A stretch of DNA of 64,000 nucleotides. Origin: Roseburia sp. AM59-24XD. Lineage in GTDB: Bacteria > Bacillota > Clostridia > Lachnospirales > Lachnospiraceae. This document shows, piece by piece, positions 29,061-38,078 of this stretch. A program made the translations under genes and the position numbers. The stretch covers positions 53,404 to 117,403 of the forward strand of contig NZ_QUET01000009.1 of NCBI RefSeq assembly GCF_003478445.1, written 5' to 3'. The notes under the pieces were generated by a model. The model searched no databases. It saw only the letters and a program-made list of their open reading frames with translations, and had not been told where the DNA came from. The stretch's first letter is position 1. Each line of letters starts with the position of its first letter.

Positions 29061-29828
29061 TCAAGCAAGCTGCTCTACAAACAGTTTTGTCATCTTCTGC
29101 ATCTCTACGAACAGGAAATCAACGATATTCGGCAGATATCCCATCAAAAGGAATAACAGAAACAGTCCGATAAAAACCTTTAGCTGTATACCGATCACAA
29201 ACATATTCATCTGTGGAGCTACCTTTGCCAGTATTCCAAGCACCACGTTCACGATCAGAATGCAGGAAAAAATAGGCAGGATGATCCGAAAGCCTATGAC
29301 AAAATAGTCCGTAATGTACGTTGTCATAACAGACAAAAAATCCCCCTTCAGATTCGCTCCTCCGATCGGGATCAGCTTATAGGAATCATAAATTGCATCG
29401 ATCACGAAATAATGCATATCAGAAACAACAAATAATGCGAGGAAAAGCTGGCTGAATAAATTGGATGTGATCGTCGACTGCACATTCGTTGCCGGATCAA
29501 ACTCCATCGCCATCGAAAATCCGATCTCCATATCAAACATGTTACCGGAAAAGCTCAGAATATACAGACAAAATCCCGATGCCAGACCGATGATCGCTCC
29601 GGTAATCCCCTCCTGAAGGATCAGTGCCGCATAACCGGCGATCCCCTGATAAGTGAGCCCGTTAAAATCAAGCAGATTAACTGCCACCAGTGAGAAGAAA
29701 AAGCTAAGTCCCATCTTTGTCATCCGCGGAAAGTTGCCGGAATTAAAAAAAGGCGCCGTCACCATCATAGATGCAATCCGGATAAAGACCAGAAGTATAT
29801 ATTCCAAATACTCTATCGTAAACTGCAC
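29061..29828 (-). CDS. fliR: Flagellar export gate protein FliR
   Basis: 255 residues, GTG start behind GGAGGAGG. Hydrophobic throughout, about six membrane segments, with R-I-A-S-M-M-V-T-A-P-F-F and G-F-R-I-I-L-P-I-F typical of FliR. It forms the inner export gate with FliP and FliQ. Confidence 0.93.
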   Translation of the reverse strand: MQFTIEYLEYILLVFIRIASMMVTAPFFNSGNFPRMTKMGLSFFFSLVAVNLLDFNGLTYQGIAGYAALILQEGITGAIIGLASGFCLYILSFSGNMFDMEIGFSMAMEFDPATNVQSTITSNLFSQLFLALFVVSDMHYFVIDAIYDSYKLIPIGGANLKGDFLSVMTTYITDYFVIGFRIILPIFSCILIVNVVLGILAKVAPQMNMFVIGIQLKVFIGLFLLFLLMGYLPNIVDFLFVEMQKMTKLFVEQLA

Positions 29829-29857
29829 GCAGCACCTCCTCCTTTCTCATCCGTCAA

Positions 29858-30127
29858 CTATTTAATATACTGCGGTATGCTCTGTACCAATTGAACAAAA
29901 AGATCAGACATGCTGTTTAAGATCCAGCCGCCCGCTAATACCATCACTGCCATGATCGCAATAAACTTCGGCACAAACGTCAGCGTCTGCTCCTGAATAG
30001 ACGTAATTGTCTGAAATATACTAATGATCAAGCCAACCACCAGGGAAACGATCAGCATCGGTGCGGAGGTCTTTACGATCACCCACACTACTTCTCTGGC
30101 AATATCGATCACAACATCTGCAGTCAT
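29858..30127 (-). CDS. fliQ: Flagellar export gate protein FliQ
   Basis: 89 residues, two transmembrane helices, with P-M-L-I-V-S-L-V-V-G-L and Q-T-I-T-S-I-Q-E-Q-T-L-T-F-V-P-K, the FliQ signature. Standard length; between fliP and fliR as usual. Confidence 0.94.
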   Translation of the reverse strand: MTADVVIDIAREVVWVIVKTSAPMLIVSLVVGLIISIFQTITSIQEQTLTFVPKFIAIMAVMVLAGGWILNSMSDLFVQLVQSIPQYIK

Positions 30128-30158
30128 TAGTTACTCCTCCTTATTCCGGCATCACCGG

Positions 30159-31004
30159 CTACTGAAATGAACGAACAAGCTGATCCACAATAAGATTCCA
30201 GCCATCTGCCAGCACAAATAAAAGTATCTTGAACGGCAGAGATATCGTCGTTGGCGGAAGCATCATCATACCCATCGACATCAGAGTAGATGCCACAACC
30301 ATATCGATCACGATAAACGGCAGATAAATGACAAAGCCTATAATAAATGCCGTCCGAAGCTCGCTGATGATAAATGCCGGTATGATCGTTGTGATCGAGA
30401 GATCATCGTAATCCTTGATCTCATCCGACGAAGTATCGTTGATCTTCATGAACAGCTTCAAATCCTTATCTCTGGTCTGTCCCAGCATAAATTTGCGAAG
30501 CGGCTTAAGTCCTGCCTCCACGGCCTCCTTCTCTTCCATCTGTCCCTGTGTATACGGCTTTACGCCATCATCATATACCTGTGTAAATACCGGTGTCATG
30601 ATTGCGATCGTCATGAAAAGAGCCAGACCAACAAGAACCTGATTCGGCGGTGTGGTCTGGGTACCGATCGCCGTACGCAGGAAATGAAATACAACGATAA
30701 TTCTGGTAAACGAAGTCACCATGATCAGTATTGAAGGCGCCAGTGCCAGGATCGTCAGCATGATCAATATCTGCAGGGTTGATTCCAGACGGGTGCTTCC
30801 CAGATTGGACGAAATATTCAGATCAAAGGTATCATCATCCGCATCTGCACTTCCAGCGATCTCATCCTGCGTTGTCTGATCAACACGTTTGGCCGCTACC
30901 GAATATGCCGGTGCTGAAACAAAAAACACCAGCATAAAAACAGCAATCGTAAATAAACCTTTCCATATGGACTTACGAAAAAATAATTGTTTAAATCGAC
31001 TCAT
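30159..31004 (-). CDS. fliP: Flagellar export gate protein FliP
   Basis: 281 residues. A cleavable-looking signal (about 1-36) precedes the mature protein. Signatures: S-F-T-R-I-I-V-V-F-H-F-L-R, T-P-P-N-Q-V-L-V-G-L-A-L-F, P-A-F-I-I-S-E-L and G-M-M-M-L-P-P-T-T-I-S-L-P-F-K. It forms the core pore of the export gate with FliQ and FliR. Confidence 0.95.
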   Translation of the reverse strand: MSRFKQLFFRKSIWKGLFTIAVFMLVFFVSAPAYSVAAKRVDQTTQDEIAGSADADDDTFDLNISSNLGSTRLESTLQILIMLTILALAPSILIMVTSFTRIIVVFHFLRTAIGTQTTPPNQVLVGLALFMTIAIMTPVFTQVYDDGVKPYTQGQMEEKEAVEAGLKPLRKFMLGQTRDKDLKLFMKINDTSSDEIKDYDDLSITTIIPAFIISELRTAFIIGFVIYLPFIVIDMVVASTLMSMGMMMLPPTTISLPFKILLFVLADGWNLIVDQLVRSFQ

Positions 31005-31018
31005 TCTTAATCCCTTTT

Positions 31019-31408
31019 CTATTTCTCTTTCTTGTGATCGTCTGATGTAAATCTGCGTCCTGCCATTTCCTTAAAAATCTCCTGAAATGATCTTGTCTCC
31101 GTCTCGGTCTTCGGTTCAAATTCAATCTCATCCCCGGAAACTTCTGTCAGAAAACGGATATGATCCTTACAGACGGACACTGCGATATATTTCTGACCAA
31201 TCCGTACAATGCATATCTGGCGGTTCGGTCCCATCGACAATGTATCGACAATCTCCATATTGTGGTTCTGTCTGCGGACAAAGCCCGATTGGGCATACCA
31301 CCTCGTCACATAATAGGACGCCACCAGAATCAAAATGAATGCGATCAAAAGCATGCACAATTTAAAAAAACTGGCAAGTGCAGATTGACCAACTAACACT
31401 ACAATCAT
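31019..31408 (-). CDS. fliO: Flagellar biosynthesis protein FliO/FliZ
   Basis: 129 residues. One transmembrane helix (about 13-34), then a FliO domain with N-M-E-I-V-D-T-L-S-M-G-P-N-R-Q-I-C-I-V-R-I-G, and a charged tail. It helps FliP assemble. ATG after a strong GGAGGTG. Confidence 0.88.
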   Translation of the reverse strand: MIVVLVGQSALASFFKLCMLLIAFILILVASYYVTRWYAQSGFVRRQNHNMEIVDTLSMGPNRQICIVRIGQKYIAVSVCKDHIRFLTEVSGDEIEFEPKTETETRSFQEIFKEMAGRRFTSDDHKKEK

Positions 31409-31433
31409 ATCTACACCTCCAGTTTATATTATC

Positions 31434-32573
31434 TTATTTGGAAATCTCGGTAATTCGAATACCGAAGTTCTCCTCGATCACGACAACCTCACCCTTTGCT
31501 ACAAACTTGCCATTGACAAGAACATCGACCGGTTCTCCGGCAAGCTTATTCAGCTCAATGATCGTTCCCGGTGAGAAATCAAGAATCTCCTTAATGGACT
31601 TATTGGAACGTCCAAGCTCGACGGTAACTTCCAACGGAACATCCATGATCAGGTCTATATTTTCCTGCTGCATGAGCGGACTTACACCTGCATTGAACGG
31701 CTGGAACTGCGCCGGCTGTACGTTGACATTCGGTGTCGGCATCATATACGGCTGCTGCGGCATTGCCTGCTGCATCTGTGGCTGCTGAGCTGCCATATTC
31801 ATATCCATTCCCATGCCCGGCATTGATGCTGTCTGCTCCGGCATCTGCTGAGGCTCCGGTGCCACTACAGGCTCCGGTTGTACCGGTTCCTGACCGATTC
31901 CAACCTCCCCGACAAACTTCTGATACAAATCTCTCGCAAAATCAAACGGATATAACTGCATGATCTGACTGTCCACAAGATCTCCAATCCTCATATCAAA
32001 GGAAACCTGCACCAGCTCGTCTGATAAAAAGTTGGATACTGTCACATCATCAATGCTGTCATTGAGATCAACCACACTTGCTGTTGGCGGGCTGATATCT
32101 ACCTTCTTGTCTAACATGGAGGAAAGTGATGTTGCGGCAGAACCCATCATCTGGTTCATTGCCTCACTGATTGCACTGAGATGAAGCTCTGTCAGTTCTC
32201 CGTCTGTGTTAGAGCCATCGCCTCCCATCATCAGATCTGTGATAACCTTTACATCATGTTCCTTCAGGATCAGAACATTATTGCCTGAAATCCCGTCAAT
32301 ATACGAAATATGAATAAAAACACATGGTTTATCATACTGCGCTGAAATCTCATTGATCGTGACATAAGAAACCTTTGGCGTTGTGATTGTCACCTTATTA
32401 TTTAACAGGGTCGACAGGGTTGTTGCTGCGGTTCCCATGTTAATATTGGCGATCTCACCAATTGCGTCACGCTCTGCGTCTGTCAACGTCATTGTCGACG
32501 ATGGAGCTGCTGTCATTGTACTTGCGGCTCCTGTCAACGCATCAATTTCTTCCTGTGATAACATACCATCCAT
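31434..32573 (-). CDS. fliY: Flagellar switch protein FliY (CheC-like plus FliN domain)
   Basis: 379 residues. M-L-S-Q-E-E-I-D-A-L at the N-terminus is a CheY-P binding helix like that of FliM. Two CheC-type phosphatase motifs follow (D-A-I-G-E-I-A-N-I-N-M-G, S-A-I-S-E-A-M-N), then a Pro/Met/Gln-rich linker (about 215-290). The C-terminal FliN (SpoA) domain has V-P-L-E-V-T-V-E-L-G-R. FliY is both a C-ring component and the CheY-P phosphatase at the motor. Unlike B. subtilis, no cheY follows. Confidence 0.93.
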   Translation of the reverse strand: MDGMLSQEEIDALTGAASTMTAAPSSTMTLTDAERDAIGEIANINMGTAATTLSTLLNNKVTITTPKVSYVTINEISAQYDKPCVFIHISYIDGISGNNVLILKEHDVKVITDLMMGGDGSNTDGELTELHLSAISEAMNQMMGSAATSLSSMLDKKVDISPPTASVVDLNDSIDDVTVSNFLSDELVQVSFDMRIGDLVDSQIMQLYPFDFARDLYQKFVGEVGIGQEPVQPEPVVAPEPQQMPEQTASMPGMGMDMNMAAQQPQMQQAMPQQPYMMPTPNVNVQPAQFQPFNAGVSPLMQQENIDLIMDVPLEVTVELGRSNKSIKEILDFSPGTIIELNKLAGEPVDVLVNGKFVAKGEVVVIEENFGIRITEISK

Positions 32574-32577
32574 ATAT

Positions 32578-33558
32578 TTACTGCTCCTCCTTTACCACTG
32601 ACGTCACCCGAACCGCATACGAATCCGAAATGGCACCCGGCAGTGCTCTGAATTTCATGATATTGCCAACATACACATCCAGTTCATCATCCACCCTGGA
32701 ATCAAGCTTTACAATATCACCAATCTGGATATTCATAAAATCATTCACTGAGATCGTACTCTTTCCCAACAGAGCACGAATCGGTATCCTGGCACGACTG
32801 ATGATCCCCTCAATCGCTTCCTGATAATTGTCCCCATCCTTCTCACGCATCGTAGAATACCAATACTTGGTATTTAATTTATCAATAACTGATTCCACGC
32901 AAGAATATGGAATACAGATATTCATCAATCCTTCTACCGTGCCAATCTTCATGTTCATGGTCACGATCGCCGTCATCTCACTTGGCGAAATAAACTGTGC
33001 AAACTGCGAATTGGTCTCAATCCGCTCAAGTCGTGGCTGAAGCTCGGTAACACTCTGCCACGGATCAACAAGAAGTCCTGTGCACACCTCCATGATGCGC
33101 TCCAGTATGATGAGCTCGATCTCGGTAAATTCTCTTGATTTCTCCAGAGGATTGCCACCGCCTCCAAGCATACGATCTACAATTGCAAAACCAAGATTGG
33201 ATGCAAGTTCAATCAATATACTTCCACTCAACGGTGCAAAATCCACGACACCAAGAAGTACCGGATTTGATAAAGCATTCGAAAACTCAGAATATGTATT
33301 GGCTTCTGCATTCATGACCTCGATCTGCACAGACTTGCGCAGATATGCCGGCAAATTTGTTGACAGAAGTCTGCCGTAATTTTCAAATATAATCTCCAGT
33401 GTACGAAGATGATCCTTCGAAAACTTGGAAGGTCTGGCAAAATCATAATCCTTCACCGTAACCTTCGGAGTATCATCAATCTCATCAGGATTAATCTCAC
33501 CACTATTTAATGCACTGAGCAAACTGTCAATCTCATCCTGCGATAAGACATCTCCCAT
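32578..33558 (-). CDS. fliM: Flagellar motor switch protein FliM
   Basis: 326 residues from ATG at 33558 (GAGGTGAAGATA site). N-terminal L-S-Q-D-E-I-D-S-L-L binds CheY-P; the middle CheC-like domain includes G-G-G-G-N-P; a C-terminal SpoA/FliN-like domain follows. C-ring component that converts CheY-P binding to rotation switching. Confidence 0.94.
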   Translation of the reverse strand: MGDVLSQDEIDSLLSALNSGEINPDEIDDTPKVTVKDYDFARPSKFSKDHLRTLEIIFENYGRLLSTNLPAYLRKSVQIEVMNAEANTYSEFSNALSNPVLLGVVDFAPLSGSILIELASNLGFAIVDRMLGGGGNPLEKSREFTEIELIILERIMEVCTGLLVDPWQSVTELQPRLERIETNSQFAQFISPSEMTAIVTMNMKIGTVEGLMNICIPYSCVESVIDKLNTKYWYSTMREKDGDNYQEAIEGIISRARIPIRALLGKSTISVNDFMNIQIGDIVKLDSRVDDELDVYVGNIMKFRALPGAISDSYAVRVTSVVKEEQ

Positions 33559-33640
33559 TATCTTCACCTCACACCTGAACCCTGTCCGATTCCGTACAAA
33601 GCTCAGTCAAAATTAGCTGCTTCGTATAAACTCATTCATA

Positions 33641-33668
33641 ATCATACCATATTCCGTATAAAAAGCAA
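33641..33668 (-). promoter_or_regulatory. Possible internal promoter upstream of fliM
   Basis: TTGCTT (33663-33668), 16-base spacer, TATGAT (33641-33646), in the 114-base gap between fliL and fliM. Confidence 0.4.
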
Positions 33669-33672
33669 CCTT

Positions 33673-34188
33673 CTAATTATACACAAGATTCGTCAGGGAA
33701 ACTTCTACGACAGCCTTGGAATCCAAAAGTTCCTGAATCTTGTCCAGTGCCTCCTTCTTGACAACCTCCTCCGAAATATTATCAACAGAATGCGACTGGA
33801 TCACACTGCGGATCACATCGGTAAACTTGCTCTCATTGGCTTTGATCGTCTCACTGACATCCTTATAATCCTTTGCCTTCTTGTTGAGATATAAGGTGTA
33901 GCCGTCAATCATCGCATAATGCATCTTACCATCATCACCGGCAACAAGATTTAATGTCTGCTGGGATTCAAATGCAACCGAATACTGCTCCAGATCCTTG
34001 AGTGTATAATCCTGCGAACCCTCGGAATCACCCTGATCCAATTCCAGATTTAATACAGATGCGACCTGCGTGATCAGATTATTGGTCTTCTGAAATGTCG
34101 GAAGCATCACAAAAAACATGATCGCTGTCAGGATCACATTGATAACCGTCAATGCTGCGATGATAACACTTAATATATTTTTCTTCAT
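33673..34188 (-). CDS. fliL: Flagellar basal body-associated protein FliL
   Basis: 171 residues. One N-terminal transmembrane helix (about 6-29), then an extracytoplasmic domain with Y-S-V-A-F-E-S-Q-Q-T-L-N-L and late V-V-K-K-E-A-L-D-K-I-Q-E-L-L. FliL supports stator function. The family is divergent, but the position between motB and fliM supports the call. Confidence 0.82.
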   Translation of the reverse strand: MKKNILSVIIAALTVINVILTAIMFFVMLPTFQKTNNLITQVASVLNLELDQGDSEGSQDYTLKDLEQYSVAFESQQTLNLVAGDDGKMHYAMIDGYTLYLNKKAKDYKDVSETIKANESKFTDVIRSVIQSHSVDNISEEVVKKEALDKIQELLDSKAVVEVSLTNLVYN

Positions 34189-34242
34189 AATATGATATTC
34201 CCAAACCTTTCTCTTTTATTAATGATCCAGCGACACTGCTTC

Positions 34243-35034
34243 CTAGTCAATATCACTGTAGATCTTGATCTCAACGCGCCGGTTCTTCGCCCTGCCTGCT
34301 GCTGTGGAGTTGTCTGCCACCGGATCAACATAGCCTCGTCCGGAAGCCTCCATATGCTTTTCGCTGAGTCCCTTCTCATCCACAAAATACTCCAACACCT
34401 TTGTAGCTCTCGCTGTGGAAAGCCAGCGGTTGCTAGGAAATTCTCTTGTGTGGATCGGAACATTATCCGTATGACCCTCGATCTTGATCTGACGGTCCTT
34501 ATAATTCTTTAATATGTATGACACACGGCTGAGAATCGTTTTGGCACCCTTTCGGATCTCCGCACTTCCCGAATCAAACAGGACTCCTCCGCTCAGAGAG
34601 ATCATAACATACTGATAATTCTCATCCATCGTTACGCTGACCGCATCCTCGATCCGGTTATTCTCTGTCTTCTCGACCACATCGCTGTAAAGCTTTCTGG
34701 TATCCTTTTCCTGCTTTTTCTTCTGTTCTGCCATCGGATCTTCTGAATCCGTATCCTCCGAAGCCTTTCCCATATCCGAATAATACTCGTCGAGATTATT
34801 CAGCTGTGTCGCTCCGCTTGAGATCAACTGACCCTCGCCGATCGACTGCGCTCCGCCGCTGAATATACTGAAGCTGTTGGACATGGATGCCACCAGTTCA
34901 GAATACTTAACCTCATCCACCGAAGACATGGAATACAAAAGCACGAAAAAGCACAGAAGCAGATTCATCAGATCCGAGAACGTGTCCTTCCACAGGTCTG
35001 TTTTGATTTCTTCCTCTTGTTTTTTCTTTGCCAT
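34243..35034 (-). CDS. motB: Flagellar stator protein MotB
   Basis: 263 residues. The plug/transmembrane segment W-K-D-T-F-S-D-L-M-N-L-L-L-C-F-F-V-L-L carries the ion-binding Asp. The C-terminal OmpA-like peptidoglycan-binding domain has I-K-I-E-G-H-T-D-N-V-P-I and S-T-A-R-A-T-K-V-L. It anchors the stator to the wall. ATG overlaps the motA stop (TAATG). Confidence 0.94.
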   Translation of the reverse strand: MAKKKQEEEIKTDLWKDTFSDLMNLLLCFFVLLYSMSSVDEVKYSELVASMSNSFSIFSGGAQSIGEGQLISSGATQLNNLDEYYSDMGKASEDTDSEDPMAEQKKKQEKDTRKLYSDVVEKTENNRIEDAVSVTMDENYQYVMISLSGGVLFDSGSAEIRKGAKTILSRVSYILKNYKDRQIKIEGHTDNVPIHTREFPSNRWLSTARATKVLEYFVDEKGLSEKHMEASGRGYVDPVADNSTAAGRAKNRRVEIKIYSDID

Positions 35035-35843
35035 TATGCCTCACCACCTTCAGCGGCTCCTCCGTCGCCATCTCCCATATTATTGCGGATCTGAGGTGCC
35101 AGGAATGATTTCAGCTTCTCTTCAATGACACGAGGGTTCTCACCTGCCTGAATAGATAACAGTCCCTCGACCATAATCTCCTTCATCGTGATCTCCAGTG
35201 CGTTATTCTGCTTTAATTTAAAGGAAACCGGCACACAGAGCCAGTTTGCCAGAATAGAACCGTAGAATGTCGTAATGATAGCGACACCCATGTTCGGACC
35301 AAGCTTACTCATGTCGTCCATGTTATACAACATATTTACCAGTCCCATCAGGGTACCGATCATACCCCAGGCAGGACCCATACTTCCCAGATTTGCCCAG
35401 AATGAAATCTTCTCATTATGTCTGCCCTCAATTGCAGAAAGCTCTGTCTCCATAATACTTCGAACAAGCTCCGGATCTGTTCCGTCAACGATCAGCATGA
35501 TGCCCTTTTTTAAGAATTCATCATCTACATCATTGGCAGCCTCCTCCAGTGCCAGAAGACCTTCCTTACGTGCAATATTGGATAAACGTATAATGTTTTC
35601 AATGACATTTACCTCGTCTGCCTTCGGCACCTTAAATGCCAGAGAGATTGTCTTTATACACTTTCCCATCTCCGGGATACTTTTCGCCTGTGTGAGCATA
35701 CAGCCAAACGCACCACCAAAGGTAACGATAAACGAAGCAGGATCCACAAAGTTACCAAATGCGGTAACACCACCGGATGAAATAATACCAATAATACAAC
35801 ATGCGATACCGATGACGAGTCCCACTATTGTAGCTATATCCAT
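35034..35843 (-). CDS. motA: Flagellar stator protein MotA
   Basis: 269 residues from ATG at 35843 (AAGGTGGTG site), preferred over in-frame GTG codons upstream. Four transmembrane helices; the M-G-P-A-W-G-M-I-G-T-L-M-G-L segment is the family signature. It forms the ion channel with MotB that drives rotation. motAB sit inside the fla operon here, as in several Clostridia, rather than separately as in B. subtilis. Confidence 0.94.
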   Translation of the reverse strand: MDIATIVGLVIGIACCIIGIISSGGVTAFGNFVDPASFIVTFGGAFGCMLTQAKSIPEMGKCIKTISLAFKVPKADEVNVIENIIRLSNIARKEGLLALEEAANDVDDEFLKKGIMLIVDGTDPELVRSIMETELSAIEGRHNEKISFWANLGSMGPAWGMIGTLMGLVNMLYNMDDMSKLGPNMGVAIITTFYGSILANWLCVPVSFKLKQNNALEITMKEIMVEGLLSIQAGENPRVIEEKLKSFLAPQIRNNMGDGDGGAAEGGEA

Positions 35844-35866
35844 TTTTTCCACCACCTTATGTATGA

Positions 35867-36061
35867 TTAGTCAATTCGTAATGAATTGCACTCACTCCTA
35901 TATGATTTTACTAGATTTTTTACTTCTTGTCTACTTTCTTTTACAATTATTTTTTTTCCGGTGGTCAGGGTAATGATCGTGTCCGGAGTCTCTTCGACCG
36001 TCTCGATCAGATCTGCATTTACCGTGATACTTCCGCCGTTCATTTTGGTTACATCAATCAT
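35867..36061 (-). CDS. flbD: FlbD/SwrD family flagellar protein
   Basis: 64 residues from ATG at 36061 (AAAGGAGG site). M-I-D-V-T-K-M-N-G, N-A-D-L-I-E-T-V-E-E-T-P-D-T-I-I-T-L-T-T-G-K-K-I-I-V are the FlbD signature. In B. subtilis the orthologue SwrD raises motor torque, presumably through the stators encoded next door. Confidence 0.88.
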   Translation of the reverse strand: MIDVTKMNGGSITVNADLIETVEETPDTIITLTTGKKIIVKESRQEVKNLVKSYRSECNSLRID

Positions 36062-36123
36062 ATCTGCAGCCTCCTTTCTGTCTTCACTTCTGTAAAGCAA
36101 CTCTGTAAAACAACAGAAAATGA

Positions 36124-36148
36124 GCGGTATCGCACAAAATCATACCGC
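36124..36148 (-). promoter_or_regulatory. Hairpin in the flgE-flbD gap
   Basis: GCGGTAT and ATACCGC (36124-36130, 36142-36148) form a 7-bp stem; on the minus strand it is followed by TCATTTTCTG. The 228-base gap 36062-36289 also has a small AACAG/CTGTT hairpin. It may partly attenuate transcription from hook to stator genes; weak evidence. Confidence 0.35.
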
Positions 36149-36289
36149 CCATCATCCGCTATATTCCACATTGCCACAGTAAAATCAACAGCATCACCTG
36201 TTGTGTACCGGAAATACTTTCTAAAGAATCACATCCGCCGCCGTTTCATCGCCTGACGGAATGCTGCCGCAATGCTAAATTACTGCTTA

Positions 36290-37905
36290 CTATCTCTTAA
36301 GATTTACAAGTTCCTCAAGCATTGTATCTGAGGTTGTGATAATACGTGAGTTTGCCTGGAAACCACGCTGTGTCGTGATCATGCTTGTAAACTCAGAAGC
36401 AAGATCTACGTTGGACATCTCAAGTGCACCTACCGTGAAGCTTCCTGTCTTTGACACTTCCTCCCCGATGCCATCGAAAAGACCGGAGTTTAAGGATGCC
36501 TTAAACAGACTGTCGCCTTCAGCCTCGAGACCGGACGGATTGGAAAAGCTTGCCACACAGATCTGTGCCAGACATTTTGTCTCGCCGTTTGTGTATTTAC
36601 CATACACCTTACCGGTATCGTCAACAGAAATACCACTCATGGTTCCGGCATAATTTCCGGCATTTTTGCCATCCTGACCACCTCTCTTGTAGGTTGTCTC
36701 ACAGGTACCGCCCTTAGAATACTGTGTCAGAGAGGAGAAGTCAAGTTCGATACCACCGTTATCGTTTGCGGCATCGTACTGTGGAAATGTGCTGTCATTG
36801 CCGACATGCTGAGGATCATCGCCCTGAACGACACTGAAGTTAATGCATGTTTTTGCATAATCCTTGTTGGTACGGTTTGGTGTCACCTCTGTACCATTTG
36901 CTCCAACTGTGTACTTAGCGTCTACAGCCGCAAAGGTACCTGCCTTACTGTTGAAAAGCAAAGGCACTTGTGTTGATTTCAGACGAAACTCCTTTGTCTC
37001 GGTATTCACACCGTTTTCAATGCCGTCTCCATTCACGGAGTCATCAACACCAAAGCTTGCACCGGTACCGAAAGTGATTTTTGCGCCACTGTTGACATAC
37101 TTGATGGATCCATCTGTCTGTGGCTCTTCCTTCAGGAAAATAGATTTGCCCTCAGAGTTATATACATCTGCCACACGGACCGTATACGGTACAAGTGAAT
37201 TTTCTGCCGCATCATCAGCCACCTCGTCCTTGGTAACCATCATCTTAACCGTGTAAAGCTCACCCAGCTTATCATAAAAGCTGAAGGTCATTGGAACACC
37301 ACCGCTCACAATCGTTGTTCCGTCATCACCATAAACCGGTGTGAGGTTCTTGTCGTTCGGATCAATATTTCCAAGGATCGTCTCTGCCGTTGTTGCTGTT
37401 GGTGCTGCAGAGGTCTGCTTTGCTGTCATGATCTTCAGATCGGTTGCGATATCCTTAATGATATTTCCATCATCATCTGCCATCCAGCCCTGAACGATAC
37501 CGTTGTTGGTCGTACAGTAGAGATTACCGGATGGATCTACGTTCAATGCACCGGACTTTGTGAAATACTGCTCACCGTTTACATTGACAACCAGGAAGGA
37601 CTCACCGTTGATCGCTACATCAAGTGCACGGTTCGTCGTTGTTGTACCACCGTTCTCTGTCACATTTGTTGTGATAGATGCTACCAGACCACCAAGACCG
37701 ATCTGCTTTGCGTTAGTTCCGGCTGTGTTGGTCGTCGCATTCGGACCGGTTGCCGGTGAAAGTGTCTGATAAAATGTATCCGAAAAATTAACACTGCTGG
37801 ACTTAAATCCAACGGTATTGACATTGGCAATGTTGTTACCAATTACATCCATTTGGTCTGGTGTATTTTCAAACCTGCAACACCAGAGTAAAGTGATCTC
37901 ATCAT
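36290..37905 (-). CDS. flgE: Flagellar hook protein FlgE, frame broken near its start by an apparent 1-base deletion
   Basis: The genuine start is ATG at 37905: MMRSLYSGVAGLKIHQTK, the classical rod/hook N-terminus, behind GAGGG. Frame is lost near 37853, where CAAAATGG reads CAAATGG; one added A joins it to MDVIGNNIANVNTVGFKSSS. A longer overlapping frame from 37978 has an unrelated N-terminus and is not the real start. The restored protein has 538 residues with the N- and C-terminal D0 coiled coils (C-terminus Q-A-N-S-R-I-I-T-T-S-D-T-M-L-E-E). FlgE polymerises into the hook. Confidence 0.94.
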
Positions 37906-37924
37906 AATTAAAACCCTCTTTTCT

Positions 37925-38006
37925 GCACACATTGTCCTGCCAAAGCCCGAGCGAGGTGTGCGTTCTCAGGCTTCCCACGGTAAAACCCGTATCTTTCGCT
38001 GCAGGA
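37925..38006 (-). ncRNA. Candidate structured leader RNA (junction plus pseudoknot) upstream of flgE
   Basis: On the minus-strand RNA: closing stem TCCTGC/GCAGGA (38006-38001 with 37940-37935); hairpin ACGG-GTTTTA-CCGT (37990-37977); hairpin AAGCCTGAG/CTCGGGCTT (37973-37965 with 37951-37943, 9 bp with one U-G) whose 13-base loop contains GCACAC (37961-37956). GCACAC can pair exactly with GTGTGC (37930-37925) just 3' of the closing stem, giving a pseudoknot next to the flgE ribosome binding site. ACATT/AATGT offers an alternative extension of the closing stem that uses part of the same GTGTGC. No known riboswitch class was recognised. Confidence 0.5.
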
Positions 38007-38015
38007 ATGTCACAA

Positions 38016-38039
38016 AGATCCGTCTGTCAGTCAGGATCT
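38016..38039 (-). promoter_or_regulatory. Hairpin upstream of the flgE leader structure
   Basis: AGATCC and GGATCT (38016-38021, 38034-38039) form a 6-bp stem with a 12-base loop, followed on the minus strand by TTG. It may be part of the leader RNA or a weak terminator for the TIGR02530 gene. Confidence 0.35.
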
Positions 38040-38078
38040 CATGCCTCCAAAAGGTCCGGCATCTGACATTCACTTTCA

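Noticed and set aside
36290..37978. A 562-residue FlgE with a novel N-terminus
   Set aside because: The conserved hook N-terminus M-R-S-L-Y-S-G-V-A-G-L is present in another frame from 37905; the longer frame reads through the leader region.
37925..38006. c-di-GMP riboswitch (class I or II) in front of flgE
   Set aside because: The conserved cores of either class are not present, although c-di-GMP control of flagella would be attractive. Kept only as an unclassified structured RNA.
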